From: Candidatus Thiopontia autotrophica
GTDB lineage: Bacteria > Pseudomonadota > Gammaproteobacteria > GCF-002020875
Direction of reading: 5' to 3'
Length of the DNA: 43,834 bases
Assembly: GCA_014384675.1 (NCBI GenBank)
Contig: JACNFK010000029.1
Location: 1-43,834, forward strand
Positions 8,633 to 17,193 of this stretch are shown one piece after another. The notes beneath the pieces were generated by a model. That model was not told the DNA's origin. It worked only from the letters and a program-made list of their open reading frames with translations, and made no database searches. The translations under genes and the position numbers were made by a program. The first letter of the stretch is position 1. Each line of letters opens with the position of its first letter.

Positions 8633-9816
8633 TGGCACGCTATTACTGGAGAGGGGTCAGGGAATCCGGTGGGGCTGTTCGAGGGCAGCTGAGGGCAGGC
8701 AGTCGTTCCCACGCAATAGAGAAACTTGGTGCCATGGGTATCACCCATAAACTGCTATTGCCGCTCCCAAATCTACAACCTTCCCTCTCATCAACCCAGA
8801 TCACCTTGCTGATTCGCCAGTTGTCCACTCTTCTATCTTCAGGACTAACTCTGGCACGCTCACTGGAGGGGATTATTCAAGGCCTTGCTGATGGCCCACT
8901 ACGAACCTTGAGTGAGGATATTCTGCTAGAGCTACAACAGGGGTCTCCATTCTCCAGGATCCTTGCACAACGCCCGGAACATTTTGATCCCTTCCTTATT
9001 CATCTCATAACGTCTGGTGAGGCTACTGGCCAACTCTCCACACTGCTTGCCAGAGCAGCAGAGTATAGAGAGCGAACAAGAGCTCTGAGACGGCAGTTAT
9101 GGAAGGCTCTCTCATATCCTCTTGGCGTATTTATCTTTACTTTGGCAATCTCACTTTTTCTTCTGTTGCAGATAGTTCCCCAGTTTGAGATTCTATTCAA
9201 TAACCTTGGTGGTGCCCTGCCCCCTCTCACCAGGCACATTCTTGATGCTGCCCATTTTCTGGATCACAACCTTGGTGAGATTATAGTGGCCCTGCTTTTA
9301 CTGGTTACCTTCATCACCATGCTCTACAGCAGGGTTCCCCGTTTCAAATTTAAAATGGATCAATTACTGCTCTCCATTCCACTACTTGGAACCACTATAA
9401 GAGAGGTTATGGTGGCCCGATTGAGCCGAACGTTGGCAACCCTGCAGGAGGCTGCGATCCCCACCCATATCGGCCTCGATACATCGACAAGAATGACCCA
9501 CAATCTTCCTCTGCGCAGAGCAATCCAGAACGCCCACAGCCTGGTACTGCAGGGGGTAACCCTCTCTAATGCTCTTGCTGAACAGGGGCTGTTTCCTCCT
9601 GTCGCCATCCAGATGATTCGGGCTGGAGAGGATAGTGGAGAGCTGTCACAGATGTTGAACCGGCTTGCGCTCTATTATGAGGATGAGGTTGAACACAGAG
9701 TTGAACAGCTAACAACTATCCTTGAGCCGCTGTTGATTCTGCTAATTGGTGGTATGGTTGGTGTCCTGGCAATCGCACTCTATCAACCTATTTTCCAGAT
9801 TGGACACCATTTTTAG
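8632..9816 (+). CDS. pilC: Type IV pilus inner-membrane platform protein
   Basis: A 394-residue GspF/PilC-family polytopic membrane protein that couples the assembly ATPases to pilin polymerisation. Two repeated GspF domains are visible: LIRQLSTLLSSGLTLARSLE from about residue 61, and the second-half equivalent ARLSRTLATLQEAAIPTHIG near 263. Membrane segments lie near 163-185, 210-233 and at the C-terminus (LEPLLILLIGGMVGVLAIAL). The ATG at 8632 starts with MARYYWRG, matching the usual start of PilC. The usual upstream pilB (extension ATPase) is absent; the divergent fkpB takes its place. pilD follows after one base. Confidence 0.93.
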   Translation: MARYYWRGVRESGGAVRGQLRAGSRSHAIEKLGAMGITHKLLLPLPNLQPSLSSTQITLLIRQLSTLLSSGLTLARSLEGIIQGLADGPLRTLSEDILLELQQGSPFSRILAQRPEHFDPFLIHLITSGEATGQLSTLLARAAEYRERTRALRRQLWKALSYPLGVFIFTLAISLFLLLQIVPQFEILFNNLGGALPPLTRHILDAAHFLDHNLGEIIVALLLLVTFITMLYSRVPRFKFKMDQLLLSIPLLGTTIREVMVARLSRTLATLQEAAIPTHIGLDTSTRMTHNLPLRRAIQNAHSLVLQGVTLSNALAEQGLFPPVAIQMIRAGEDSGELSQMLNRLALYYEDEVEHRVEQLTTILEPLLILLIGGMVGVLAIALYQPIFQIGHHF

Positions 9817-9817
9817 C

Positions 9818-10684
9818 ATGAACATACTACTGGAGCCAGTGTCATTCATGGTTGTGGCCATAATATCAGGGGCCATTGCAGGGAGTTTTCTATCAATGGT
9901 GGTACATCGACTTCCTCTGATCATGAGGCAGCAGTGGAAAAGAGAGTGCCGGGAATTTCTTGAGCTAGAGGGTAAAGAGGCGAGTGGTGCCAGCGAAATC
10001 TCACTTTCAGCTCCGCGCTCACACTGCCCCCTCTGCAACCATCAACTTCGTCTTGTAGACAATATTCCGGTTATCGGGTTTCTGCTCAACCGTGGCCACT
10101 GCAACCATTGCAACCACCCCATTGGCTGGAGATACCTGACGCTTGAGCTGCTCGGTATCACAGTTGCGATAACTGCCACCCTCCACTTTGGCCCATCCAG
10201 CAGTGCCGTTGCCAGCATGTGGTTTGGATGGATTCTGCTGGCTCTGCTCTTTATTGATCTGGAGCACCGACTGCTGCCAGATCAGCTAACTTATATTCTG
10301 CTCTGGAGTGGACTCATAATCAACCAGTGGGGGCTATTCACCACCCCGTCCGGAGCGCTATTCGGGGCTGCGGCAGGGTATCTTGTGTTGTGGTCCATAT
10401 TCCATCTATACAAGATGGTTACCGGGCGCGAAGGCATGGGAGGAGGAGATCTGAAATTACTGGCCGCTCTTGGGGCGTGGTGTGGCTGGACACTACTGCC
10501 ACAAATCCTGTTGGTTGCTTCACTGTGTGGACTGCTGGTAACTGTTCCATGGATTCTATTGAAAAAGGAGAGCTCTTATCCCCTGCTACTCACGGCAATT
10601 CCATTTGGTCCATTTCTGGCGGTTGCTGGATGGATTGCCCTCCTCTGGCCGACTCTGCTGGATATAATGTTATGGGGCCGGTAG
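9818..10684 (+). CDS. pilD: Prepilin leader peptidase/N-methyltransferase
   Basis: Cleaves the leader of type IV prepilins and methylates the new N-terminus; the two pilin-like genes at 6133-7069 are obvious substrates. The ATG at 9818 (MNILLEPVSFMVV) follows the pilC stop by one base and gives 288 residues, the family norm. GAIAGSFLSMVVHRLP, near residue 17, is the N-terminal signature. A zinc-type double CxxC (CPLCNHQL and CNHCNHPIGWRY) lies near residues 70-105. The catalytic aspartates are in the FIDLEHRLLPDQLT segment and the GMGGGDLKLLAALGAW motif. Several transmembrane helices fill the rest. Operon with pilC and coaE. Confidence 0.94.
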   Translation: MNILLEPVSFMVVAIISGAIAGSFLSMVVHRLPLIMRQQWKRECREFLELEGKEASGASEISLSAPRSHCPLCNHQLRLVDNIPVIGFLLNRGHCNHCNHPIGWRYLTLELLGITVAITATLHFGPSSSAVASMWFGWILLALLFIDLEHRLLPDQLTYILLWSGLIINQWGLFTTPSGALFGAAAGYLVLWSIFHLYKMVTGREGMGGGDLKLLAALGAWCGWTLLPQILLVASLCGLLVTVPWILLKKESSYPLLLTAIPFGPFLAVAGWIALLWPTLLDIMLWGR

Positions 10685-10689
10685 ACCAG

Positions 10690-11304
10690 ATGACACCAAT
10701 AATCGGGCTCACTGGGGGGATAGGAAGCGGAAAAAGTACAGTCGCCAACCTTTTCAAGAAGCTTGGTGCATCTATTCTGGATGCAGATGTGGCTGCACGC
10801 AGAGTAGTTGAGCCGGGAAGCAGTGGACTGAGAGATCTGACCGAGGCACTGGGAGAGGATATTGTAAAAGATGACGGGGAGCTTGACCGGACAAGGTTGC
10901 GACAACAGATATTTTCCAACCCTGCACAGAGAGAAGTTGTTGAAGAGATTCTGCACCCCAGGATTTTCGACATGTTGCAAAAAGAGATTGCAGAGACTAC
11001 AGCCCCCTATATTATTCTTGTGGTGCCTCTGTTGCTTGAGAGTGACAGAGAGTACCCCGTAGGGCGAATTCTGGTTGTGGATCTACCAGAATCAGAACAG
11101 ATTAGACGGGTGATGGCGCGCGACCATATGACTCAACCGGAGGTGGAGAAGATTATTGCTGCACAGGCCTCGCGAGAGGAGCGTCTGAATCGCGCTGATG
11201 ATGTAATATCAAACATTGACGCCGCCTCGGTTCCGGAACAGGTAGAGCGGCTTCACGAGAGTTATCTTCAACTTCCCAAATCCCCGGATAGAAACGTAGG
11301 ATAA
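10690..11304 (+). CDS. coaE: Dephospho-CoA kinase
   Basis: Final step of coenzyme A synthesis, phosphorylating the ribose 3'-hydroxyl of dephospho-CoA. The P-loop is GLTGGIGSGKST at residues 6-17. DADVAARRVVEPGSSGL and HPRIFDMLQ are family segments, as is VPLLLES before the lid. The ATG at 10690 (MTPIIGLTGG) was chosen over an in-frame ATG at 10672 because it matches the usual family start. Length 204 residues. It follows pilD by 5 bases, the common pilC-pilD-coaE order. The last dozen codons (ending SPDRNVG) lie inside the left arm of the palindrome at 11266-11443, so this C-terminus may be element-derived. Confidence 0.94.
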   Translation: MTPIIGLTGGIGSGKSTVANLFKKLGASILDADVAARRVVEPGSSGLRDLTEALGEDIVKDDGELDRTRLRQQIFSNPAQREVVEEILHPRIFDMLQKEIAETTAPYIILVVPLLLESDREYPVGRILVVDLPESEQIRRVMARDHMTQPEVEKIIAAQASREERLNRADDVISNIDAASVPEQVERLHESYLQLPKSPDRNVG

Positions 11305-11443
11305 TGTGCAACAGATTGACCCATAGAGCAAATTTGATTCCGCGCGGTGTACTTATTGATACACCCAAGGAAGCAAATATTGCTATATGGGTCAAGATGT
11401 TGTGCAGTATTCATGTTTCTATCCGGGAATTTTGGAACTTGCA
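11266..11443. repeat. 178-nt near-perfect palindrome (giant hairpin) at the coaE 3' end
   Basis: Two arms of about 70 nt are complementary with almost constant register (paired positions sum to 22710-22711). Perfect blocks include CCCGGATAGAAAC (11283-11295) with GTTTCTATCCGGG (11415-11427), TTGACCCATA (11316-11325) with TATGGGTCAA (11386-11395), and an apical GGTGTA (11346-11351) with TACACC (11360-11365). Some mismatches are G-U compatible, as expected if the structure matters as RNA. The left arm covers the last codons of coaE, and the right arm ends 65 bases before zapD. Short frames on both strands encode mirror-like peptides, a by-product of the palindrome. It resembles a MITE or structured RNA; I cannot name the family. 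Confidence 0.8.
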
Positions 11444-11508
11444 GAACAGTAGAATCTCGCCGAAAATAGGCATCTTGAGTAACAGTCAACCACTACAGGT
11501 CTAACCCT

Positions 11509-12276
11509 TTGTCAGACACCATCATCTATGAGCAACCACTAAACGAGCGCATCCGTACGTTGTTGCGTCTGGAATCTCTATTTGTAAACATCCAGGATAC
11601 TTTAAACGAGCCGTCACCAGCAGGTAGCCATGCAACTCTGGAGCGACTTGAAGAGATTCTGACACTAACTGATCGCTCGGAGCTGAAAAAGGATCTAATG
11701 AAAGAGCTAGAGCGCAACTATATGACTCTTGCCGCACTCAAAGAGCGTTCCGGGGTAAACCACCAACAACTTGATGACTTCCTGAACAAACTCAAACAGT
11801 TGGGTCAGGAGCTGGACGCAGAGCGAGGAAAGCCTGGACAGGAGGTGCGTAACTCTGAGTTTCTGAAAGGGTTTAGACAACGTCTGGGAACCCCGGGCGG
11901 GCTCTCCGACATTGATTTTCCACATTATCACTTCTGGCTAAATCTCCCTGTAGAGCAGAGGGTTGCCTCACTGACCGAGTGGATCTCATGTTTTGATACT
12001 ATTCGTGATGCTGTCAGCTTGGTGCTGGATATGATCCGCAGAAGTGCCACTCCATCAACTGTGATTGCTACAAATGGGTTTTATCAACACAGCCTGGACA
12101 AGGATACTCCGTATCAACTGATTCGTATCACTCTACCAGTAGATTCTCCATACTATGTCGAAATTAGTGGTGGAAGACACCGTTTCTCTGCACGAATGAT
12201 GATTCCAAATCTGAACGAGAGACCTGCGCAGGCAACAGAGGATGTCTCCTTCCTCTTAACTACCTGTATCCTCTGA
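11509..12276 (+). CDS. zapD: Cell division protein ZapD
   Basis: Cytoplasmic FtsZ-binding protein that bundles Z-ring filaments. The 255-residue length and the start MSDTIIYEQPLNERIRTLLR match the ZapD (YacF) family, with the helical LERLEEILTLTDRSELKKDL region and the FLKGFRQRLGTPGGLSDIDF loop. The apparent start is a TTG at 11509 with only a weak ribosome-binding site, suggesting low expression or dependence on upstream structure. Its usual partner yacG is missing downstream; instead the TGA abuts the stop of the convergent TenI-like gene with no base between (TGATCA at 12274-12279). The upstream palindrome separates it from coaE. Confidence 0.92.
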   Translation: MSDTIIYEQPLNERIRTLLRLESLFVNIQDTLNEPSPAGSHATLERLEEILTLTDRSELKKDLMKELERNYMTLAALKERSGVNHQQLDDFLNKLKQLGQELDAERGKPGQEVRNSEFLKGFRQRLGTPGGLSDIDFPHYHFWLNLPVEQRVASLTEWISCFDTIRDAVSLVLDMIRRSATPSTVIATNGFYQHSLDKDTPYQLIRITLPVDSPYYVEISGGRHRFSARMMIPNLNERPAQATEDVSFLLTTCIL

Positions 12277-12846
12277 TCAGCCCCAAAATGCTGTAATTGC
12301 AGCCACCCCTTGTCCTCCCATCTGCACAGAGAGTCTGATATGACTCTGACCTACACCACCAAGCGCATAAACAGGGAAAGATGCCATTTTTACCAGTTGT
12401 GCAAACCTCTCCCACCCAAGTGGTTCCCGACCGGGGTGGGTCTGGGTTGGCAACACCGCAGAGAGCACTGCAAAATCGACTCCAACCACAGCTGCCTGCT
12501 GTAACTCCTCTTCATTGTGACATGAGGCAGAGATTAAAAGATCATCGGCAAGTGGTCTTGTTGAGAGCTCTTTGAGACGGTGACCGTTAAGATGTATTCC
12601 ATCGGCACCAGTCATCTCCACCCATGCCGGATCCCCATTAAGCAGGACTTTTGTGCCGTGTGCGTGAGAGTGCTTCACCACTCTGGATGCCATCTCAAGA
12701 TAATCATCCATCTCAAGATCTGGTGCCCTGAACTGTATCAACCTGATGCCACTCTGTAGAGCAGATTCAAGTTTCTCCATGAAGTGGGTACGGTTGTCCG
12801 ATTTCCCAGTGATCAAATAACGATCTGGTAGAGTCCAGTGCTGCAT
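12277..12846 (-). CDS. Thiamine-phosphate-synthase-like (TenI-like) domain protein, stand-alone
   Basis: A 189-residue TIM-barrel protein of the ThiE/TenI family. Visible signatures are SGIRLIQFRAPDL (residues 32-44), GADGIHLNGHRL (80-91), LLISASCHNEEEL (103-115), DFAVLSAVLPTQTHPG (124-139) and PVYALGGV (158-165). In related gammaproteobacteria the gene after argJ encodes a MutT Nudix hydrolase fused to this domain; here the frame begins at the barrel, one base after the argJ stop, so the MutT half is absent. The lysine expected in the QxRxK motif is a proline (QFRAPDL), and the usual Asn-Asp pair reads LNGDP, so canonical thiamine-phosphate synthesis is doubtful. Function unknown. Confidence 0.8.
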   Translation of the reverse strand: MQHWTLPDRYLITGKSDNRTHFMEKLESALQSGIRLIQFRAPDLEMDDYLEMASRVVKHSHAHGTKVLLNGDPAWVEMTGADGIHLNGHRLKELSTRPLADDLLISASCHNEEELQQAAVVGVDFAVLSAVLPTQTHPGREPLGWERFAQLVKMASFPVYALGGVGQSHIRLSVQMGGQGVAAITAFWG

Positions 12847-12847
12847 A

Positions 12848-14068
12848 TCAGGTACGATACTCTGCATTGATTGTAACGTAGTCATGAGAAAGATCTGTTG
12901 TCCAGACAGTCTCTTCTGCAATGCCGCGTCCAAGATCAACATGAATGGTGATCTCTGCACGATCCATGACCTCTTGACCATGCTCTTCCCTGTATCCTGC
13001 AGCTCTGCCACCATGTTCAACAATACATACATCATCCAGCCACAAGGAGACTGCCTCAATTTCCAGATTGTCTATACCTGCACGTCCAACGGCAGCAAGA
13101 ATTCTCCCCCAGTTTGGGTCAGAGGCAAATAGTGCCGTCTTTACCAAAGGAGAGTGGGCAACGGTAAATGCAACATCAAGAGCCTCCATAGAGTGCTTTG
13201 CTCCACCCACCTTTACCGTTACAAACTTGCTGGCCCCCTCGCCATCACGCACCATCTTCTGCGCCAACTCCACGGCCACTGCTTCCAGTGCCTGAAGTAG
13301 TTGCTGAGCCTGCTCACTATCCCCCTGACTCAGCTCTGGTAAAGTACTTTTCCCTGTTGCCACAACCACAAAGGAGTCATTGGTCGAGGTATCACCATCA
13401 ACGGTAATCCGATTAAATGAGCGTTTAGTAGTATGCTCTACCATGCTTTGCAGAAGCTCATGCGACACCGCTGCATCAGTTGCAATGTATGCCAGCATGG
13501 TTGCCATATCCGGATGGATCATTCCTGACCCCTTGGCAATCCCGGTAATTGTTACCAGATTTCCATCAATCTCCAGTTGACGGCTTGCCCCTTTGGCAAC
13601 GGTATCTGTTGTCATGATGCCATATGCTGCATCATCCCATCCCGACTCAGAGAGAGAGGCGACTGCATCGGGCAGCCCACGAACAATGGCAGAGACCGGT
13701 AGTGGCTCCCCTATAACTCCTGTAGAGAATGGAAGAATATCCTCTCGCTTCAGTGATACGAGTTCTGCCATTGCATCACAAACCGCCTCTGCATCGGCTC
13801 TACCCTGTGCCCCTGTTCCGGCATTGGCATTTCCGGTATTTGTTACCAGATAACGGGGACTCCCTTTCTTGAGGTGCTTCCTGCAGAGTATTACCGGCGC
13901 CGCACAAAATGCATTTTGGGTAAATGTGGCGGCGATAGCTGACTCTTCAGCACACTCCATCACCACCAGATCACGCCTTCCATCTACCCTGATGCCTGCT
14001 TCTGTTGTACCCAAGGCAAAGCCTGCCACTGGGTGCATCTCTGGAAATATTACTTTTCCTGCTGTCAC
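12848..14068 (-). CDS. argJ: Glutamate N-acetyltransferase / ornithine acetyltransferase
   Basis: Bifunctional arginine-pathway enzyme: recycles the acetyl group from N-acetylornithine to glutamate, and may also acetylate glutamate from acetyl-CoA. It is an Ntn hydrolase that self-cleaves before a catalytic threonine; the site is visible in KGSGMIHPDMATMLAYIA (ATML). The 406-residue length is normal. The start is a GTG at 14068 with AGGAA about 10 bases upstream. It follows secA by 19 bases, the usual secA-argJ order. argB lies elsewhere in this window. Confidence 0.95.
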   Translation of the reverse strand: MTAGKVIFPEMHPVAGFALGTTEAGIRVDGRRDLVVMECAEESAIAATFTQNAFCAAPVILCRKHLKKGSPRYLVTNTGNANAGTGAQGRADAEAVCDAMAELVSLKREDILPFSTGVIGEPLPVSAIVRGLPDAVASLSESGWDDAAYGIMTTDTVAKGASRQLEIDGNLVTITGIAKGSGMIHPDMATMLAYIATDAAVSHELLQSMVEHTTKRSFNRITVDGDTSTNDSFVVVATGKSTLPELSQGDSEQAQQLLQALEAVAVELAQKMVRDGEGASKFVTVKVGGAKHSMEALDVAFTVAHSPLVKTALFASDPNWGRILAAVGRAGIDNLEIEAVSLWLDDVCIVEHGGRAAGYREEHGQEVMDRAEITIHVDLGRGIAEETVWTTDLSHDYVTINAEYRT

Positions 14069-14087
14069 TGTTTAAAGATTTCCTGAC

Positions 14088-16817
14088 TCAGCCCAACTTG
14101 CCACAACACTGTTTGTATTTCTTGCCGGAACCGCATGGACATGGTTCGTTCCTCCCCACCTTACGCTCACTGCGCACGAATGGCTTATCTTCGCTCTCTG
14201 CTTCTGCCTCCATCTCTGCCACCTCTTCCGAGGCCGAGAGAGTACCAGCCGAGGCGTGCTGAAACTCCATCCCCTCAATCTGACGTCGCTGTGACTCTAC
14301 GGCCTCCACATCCTCTTCTGTACGGACCTCAACCTTGGTCACAATCCCCAGGGTATCCTGTTTGATTCGATCCAACATTGTGGAGAACATCTCAAATGAC
14401 TCCCGCTTATACTCCTGTTTAGGATTTTTTTGAGCATAACCCCGCAGATGAATCCCCTGACGCAGATGGTCCATCGCCTGCAGATGCTCCTTCCACTGCT
14501 GATCCAGAATCTGCAACATTACCGCCTTCTCAAAGTGACGCACTGTCTCTGAACCGGCCAACTGCTCTTTTTCTGCGTAGGTCTGCTCCATCTCCTTGAT
14601 TACTCGCTCACGCAGAGTCTCTTCATGCAGATTATCATCATCCTCCAGCCACTGCGCAATATTGAACTCAAGGTTGAACTCCTGCTTTATTGCCTCTTCA
14701 AGACCAGGAATATTCCACTGCTCTTCCATACTCTGCGGAGGCACAAAATGGTCCATAATCTGATTAACTACATCCTCGCGAATGGCAACGATAGTCTCGG
14801 ATATATCCTCTACATCCATCAGCTCATTACGTTGCTCGTAAATTACCTGACGCTGATCATTGGCCACATCATCGTATTCCAGTAGCTGTTTACGAATATC
14901 GAAATTGTGTCCCTCAACCTTGCGCTGTGCATTCTCGATTGCCTTGTTGACCCATGGATGCTCAATTGCCTCGCCCTTTTCCATCCCCAGCTTCTGCATC
15001 ATTCCCGCAAGACGCTCCGAGGCAAAAATCCTCATCAACGAGTCCTCCAGGGAGAGGTAGAAACGGCTGGCACCAGCATCTCCTTGTCGCCCCGAGCGTC
15101 CTCTAAGCTGGTTATCAATACGCCGTGATTCATGACGCTCTGTTCCAATAATATGTAACCCTCCAGCATCCAGGACCTGTTGATGACGCTGCTGCCAGCT
15201 TGCGCGAACTTTCTCTATCTCTGAATCTGATGACTCTCCCAACGCCTTCAGTTCTGCCTCAAGATTTCCTCCGAGAACAATATCGGTTCCACGGCCTGCC
15301 ATGTTGGTAGCAATAGTGACCGCCCCAGGCATGCCGGCATTCTCGACAATATGTGCCTCTCGCTCATGCTGCTTTGCATTCAGCACCTCATGAGTGATCC
15401 CCTTTTTTTCCAATAAACCCGAGATCAGTTCCGAATTCTCGATCGAGGCGGTACCAACCAGTACCGGCTGCTCTTTTGCCATACATTCACGGATATCCTC
15501 AATGATTGCATTGAATTTCTCCTCGGCAGTCAGATAGACAAGATCTGCACGATCATCACGAATCATGGGGCGATGGGTTGGTATCACTACCACCTCAAGA
15601 CCATAAATCTGCTGGAATTCGTAGGCCTCGGTATCTGCCGTTCCGGTCATGCCGGAGAGCTTTCCATACATCCTGAAGTAGTTCTGGAAGGTGATGGAGG
15701 CCATGGTCTGATTCTCATTCTGAATCTCCAGCCCCTCCTTGGCCTCTACAGCCTGGTGTAACCCGTCTCCCCAGCGCCGTCCCTGCATGGTACGACCGGT
15801 AAACTCATCCACAATAACGACCTGACCATCCTTTACTATATAGTGGTCATTTTTTGCAAACAGAACATGGGCACGCAGAGCTGCATAGAGGTGGTGCACC
15901 AGGGTGATATTCTGTGGATCATAGAGACTCTCGCCCTCCCCAAGAACTCCAGCCTCTACCAACAGCTCCTCTACATGTTCATGTCCGGTCTCTGTTAACA
16001 GAACCTGGCGCTGTTTCTCATCAACTGTGTAGTCCCCAGTCTCACCACCCTCTTCAGCAACCTCCTCATGCTGCCTGGTCAACTTGGCAGGCAGACTATT
16101 CATAGATTTATAGAGCTCTGAGTTATCATCTGTAGGGCCAGAGATAATCAACGGGGTACGAGCCTCATCGATCAGGATTGAGTCAACCTCATCAACAACT
16201 GCAAAATTACGCCCCACCTGAACCCGCTCGGAGGCGGAGAATGACATATTGTCACGCAGATAATCGAACCCAAACTCATTATTGGTTCCATAGGTAATAT
16301 CAGCTGCATATGCCACCTTGCGCTGTTCGTGCTCCAGTGCAGGGATAACCACACCAACACTCATCCCCAGAAAATTGTAGAGCTGGCCCATCCAGGCGGC
16401 ATCACGACTTGCCAGGTAATCATTTACAGTAACAACATGAACACCCTCTCCCGAGAGTGCGTTTAGATATACCGCCAGCGTTGCCATAAGGGTCTTACCC
16501 TCACCAGTACGCATCTCGGCAATTTTCCCCTGATGAAGCACCATGCCACCTATTAGCTGTTCATCGTAGTGCCGCATCTGGAAAACTCGTTGCGAGGCCT
16601 CGCGAACCACTGCAAAGGCCTCTGGCAACAAATCATCAAGGGAAGAGCCGCTCTCAACTCGAGAACGGAACTCACCGGTTTTACCCTGTAGCTCATCATC
16701 GCTCAGGAGATGAAACTCATCCTCCAGTGCATTGATCTGCTCAACCGTCTTTCGCATCTTGCGAATAGTGCGTTCATTGCGACTGCCAAAGACCTTTTTG
16801 AATACTTTTTTAATCAT
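14088..16817 (-). CDS. secA: Preprotein translocase ATPase SecA
   Basis: Motor of the Sec pathway, driving unfolded preproteins through SecYEG. Length is 909 residues. Walker A is [14 protein letters not shown] near residue 103. The Walker B region is [20 protein letters not shown], the second nucleotide domain has [11 protein letters not shown], and the [11 protein letters not shown] helicase motif follows. The C-terminal zinc-binding SEC-C tail is intact ([17 protein letters not shown]), allowing SecB binding. A probable promoter lies at 16914-16942, giving a leader of about 90 nt. I see no secM-like arrest peptide upstream. secA heads the operon with argJ and the TenI-like gene. Confidence 0.97.
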   Translation of the reverse strand: MIKKVFKKVFGSRNERTIRKMRKTVEQINALEDEFHLLSDDELQGKTGEFRSRVESGSSLDDLLPEAFAVVREASQRVFQMRHYDEQLIGGMVLHQGKIAEMRTGEGKTLMATLAVYLNALSGEGVHVVTVNDYLASRDAAWMGQLYNFLGMSVGVVIPALEHEQRKVAYAADITYGTNNEFGFDYLRDNMSFSASERVQVGRNFAVVDEVDSILIDEARTPLIISGPTDDNSELYKSMNSLPAKLTRQHEEVAEEGGETGDYTVDEKQRQVLLTETGHEHVEELLVEAGVLGEGESLYDPQNITLVHHLYAALRAHVLFAKNDHYIVKDGQVVIVDEFTGRTMQGRRWGDGLHQAVEAKEGLEIQNENQTMASITFQNYFRMYGKLSGMTGTADTEAYEFQQIYGLEVVVIPTHRPMIRDDRADLVYLTAEEKFNAIIEDIRECMAKEQPVLVGTASIENSELISGLLEKKGITHEVLNAKQHEREAHIVENAGMPGAVTIATNMAGRGTDIVLGGNLEAELKALGESSDSEIEKVRASWQQRHQQVLDAGGLHIIGTERHESRRIDNQLRGRSGRQGDAGASRFYLSLEDSLMRIFASERLAGMMQKLGMEKGEAIEHPWVNKAIENAQRKVEGHNFDIRKQLLEYDDVANDQRQVIYEQRNELMDVEDISETIVAIREDVVNQIMDHFVPPQSMEEQWNIPGLEEAIKQEFNLEFNIAQWLEDDDNLHEETLRERVIKEMEQTYAEKEQLAGSETVRHFEKAVMLQILDQQWKEHLQAMDHLRQGIHLRGYAQKNPKQEYKRESFEMFSTMLDRIKQDTLGIVTKVEVRTEEDVEAVESQRRQIEGMEFQHASAGTLSASEEVAEMEAEAESEDKPFVRSERKVGRNEPCPCGSGKKYKQCCGKLG

Positions 16818-16913
16818 GATTAGGTGTTATATCCCGGCCTCTCAGCCGATATCTGGACAACCTTCAGCCCCATACTGACTCTGTAGTTGTACTGTATTGA
16901 TTACGAAAGGGGA

Positions 16914-16942
16914 ATCATAAATGATGCGCAGTTGAACGCCAA
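16914..16942 (-). promoter_or_regulatory. Probable secA promoter
   Basis: On the minus strand TTGGCG (16942-16937, 4 of 6 consensus) is followed after exactly 17 bases by TATGAT (16919-16914, 5 of 6). The predicted start would leave a leader of roughly 90 nt before the secA ATG at 16817. It is the best promoter-like pair in the 373-bp lpxC-secA gap. Confidence 0.5.
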
Positions 16943-16969
16943 CAAAAACCGCCACAAAACAGGTGGTAT

Positions 16970-17100
16970 GAATTCGTGCGAAAGTAATCGCAACCTCACC
17001 CATGCAGTACGCTCAAGCACATCCCTGTGTCGCTCGACTGTGGCCATCCAGGCCGCAGACTACTGCCCGTGTGAGGTTGCGATTACTTTCGCAAGGATTT
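16970..17100. repeat. Long inverted-repeat element upstream of secA
   Basis: A 22-bp perfect inverted repeat has its left arm at 16978-16999 (starting GCGAAAGTAATCGCAACC) and right arm at 17071-17092. Pairing continues outward with a few mismatches to about 16970 and 17100, and a short GCAGTA match continues inward. The 71-nt centre carries its own GGCC-ATCCA-GGCC hairpin (17042-17054) and TGTCGCTCGACTGTGG (17028-17043), which recurs in inverted form at 7136-7151. The element lies just upstream of the secA promoter. Frames across it are not convincing genes. It looks like a MITE or REP-type unit. Confidence 0.7.
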
Positions 17101-17193
17101 ATACGTTGCAACAGATATATTTTTGAAAATGGAGGAGGGGTGTACACCATTCCCCCACAGGATAACTTGTGCGGGAGATCTGAGCTTTCCTTA
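17089..17193 (+). repeat. Dispersed intergenic repeat, copy B (right-hand part)
   Basis: CCCCCACAGGATAACTTGTG (17152-17171) and the following GGGAGATC match copy A in inverse orientation with one mismatch over about 31 bases. The ending GAGCTTTCCTTA (to 17193) corresponds to copy A's GAGCTTCCTTA, with 23 or so bases of copy A missing between. The end abuts the lpxC stop codon. The left boundary CGCAAGGATTTATAC (17091-17105) also has a counterpart in copy A and is continuous with the inverted repeat at 16970-17100, so the two may be one composite element. Confidence 0.55.

Noticed and set aside
11153-11504. Short overlapping frames on both strands across the coaE-zapD palindrome
   Set aside because: Their peptides resemble each other because the DNA is self-complementary. 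They lack ribosome-binding sites and known domains, so they are by-products of the palindrome.
12848-12960. Frameshifted remnant of the missing MutT domain upstream of the TenI-like gene
   Set aside because: The region is fully occupied by the conserved end of argJ; no Nudix box is visible in any frame between argJ and the barrel.
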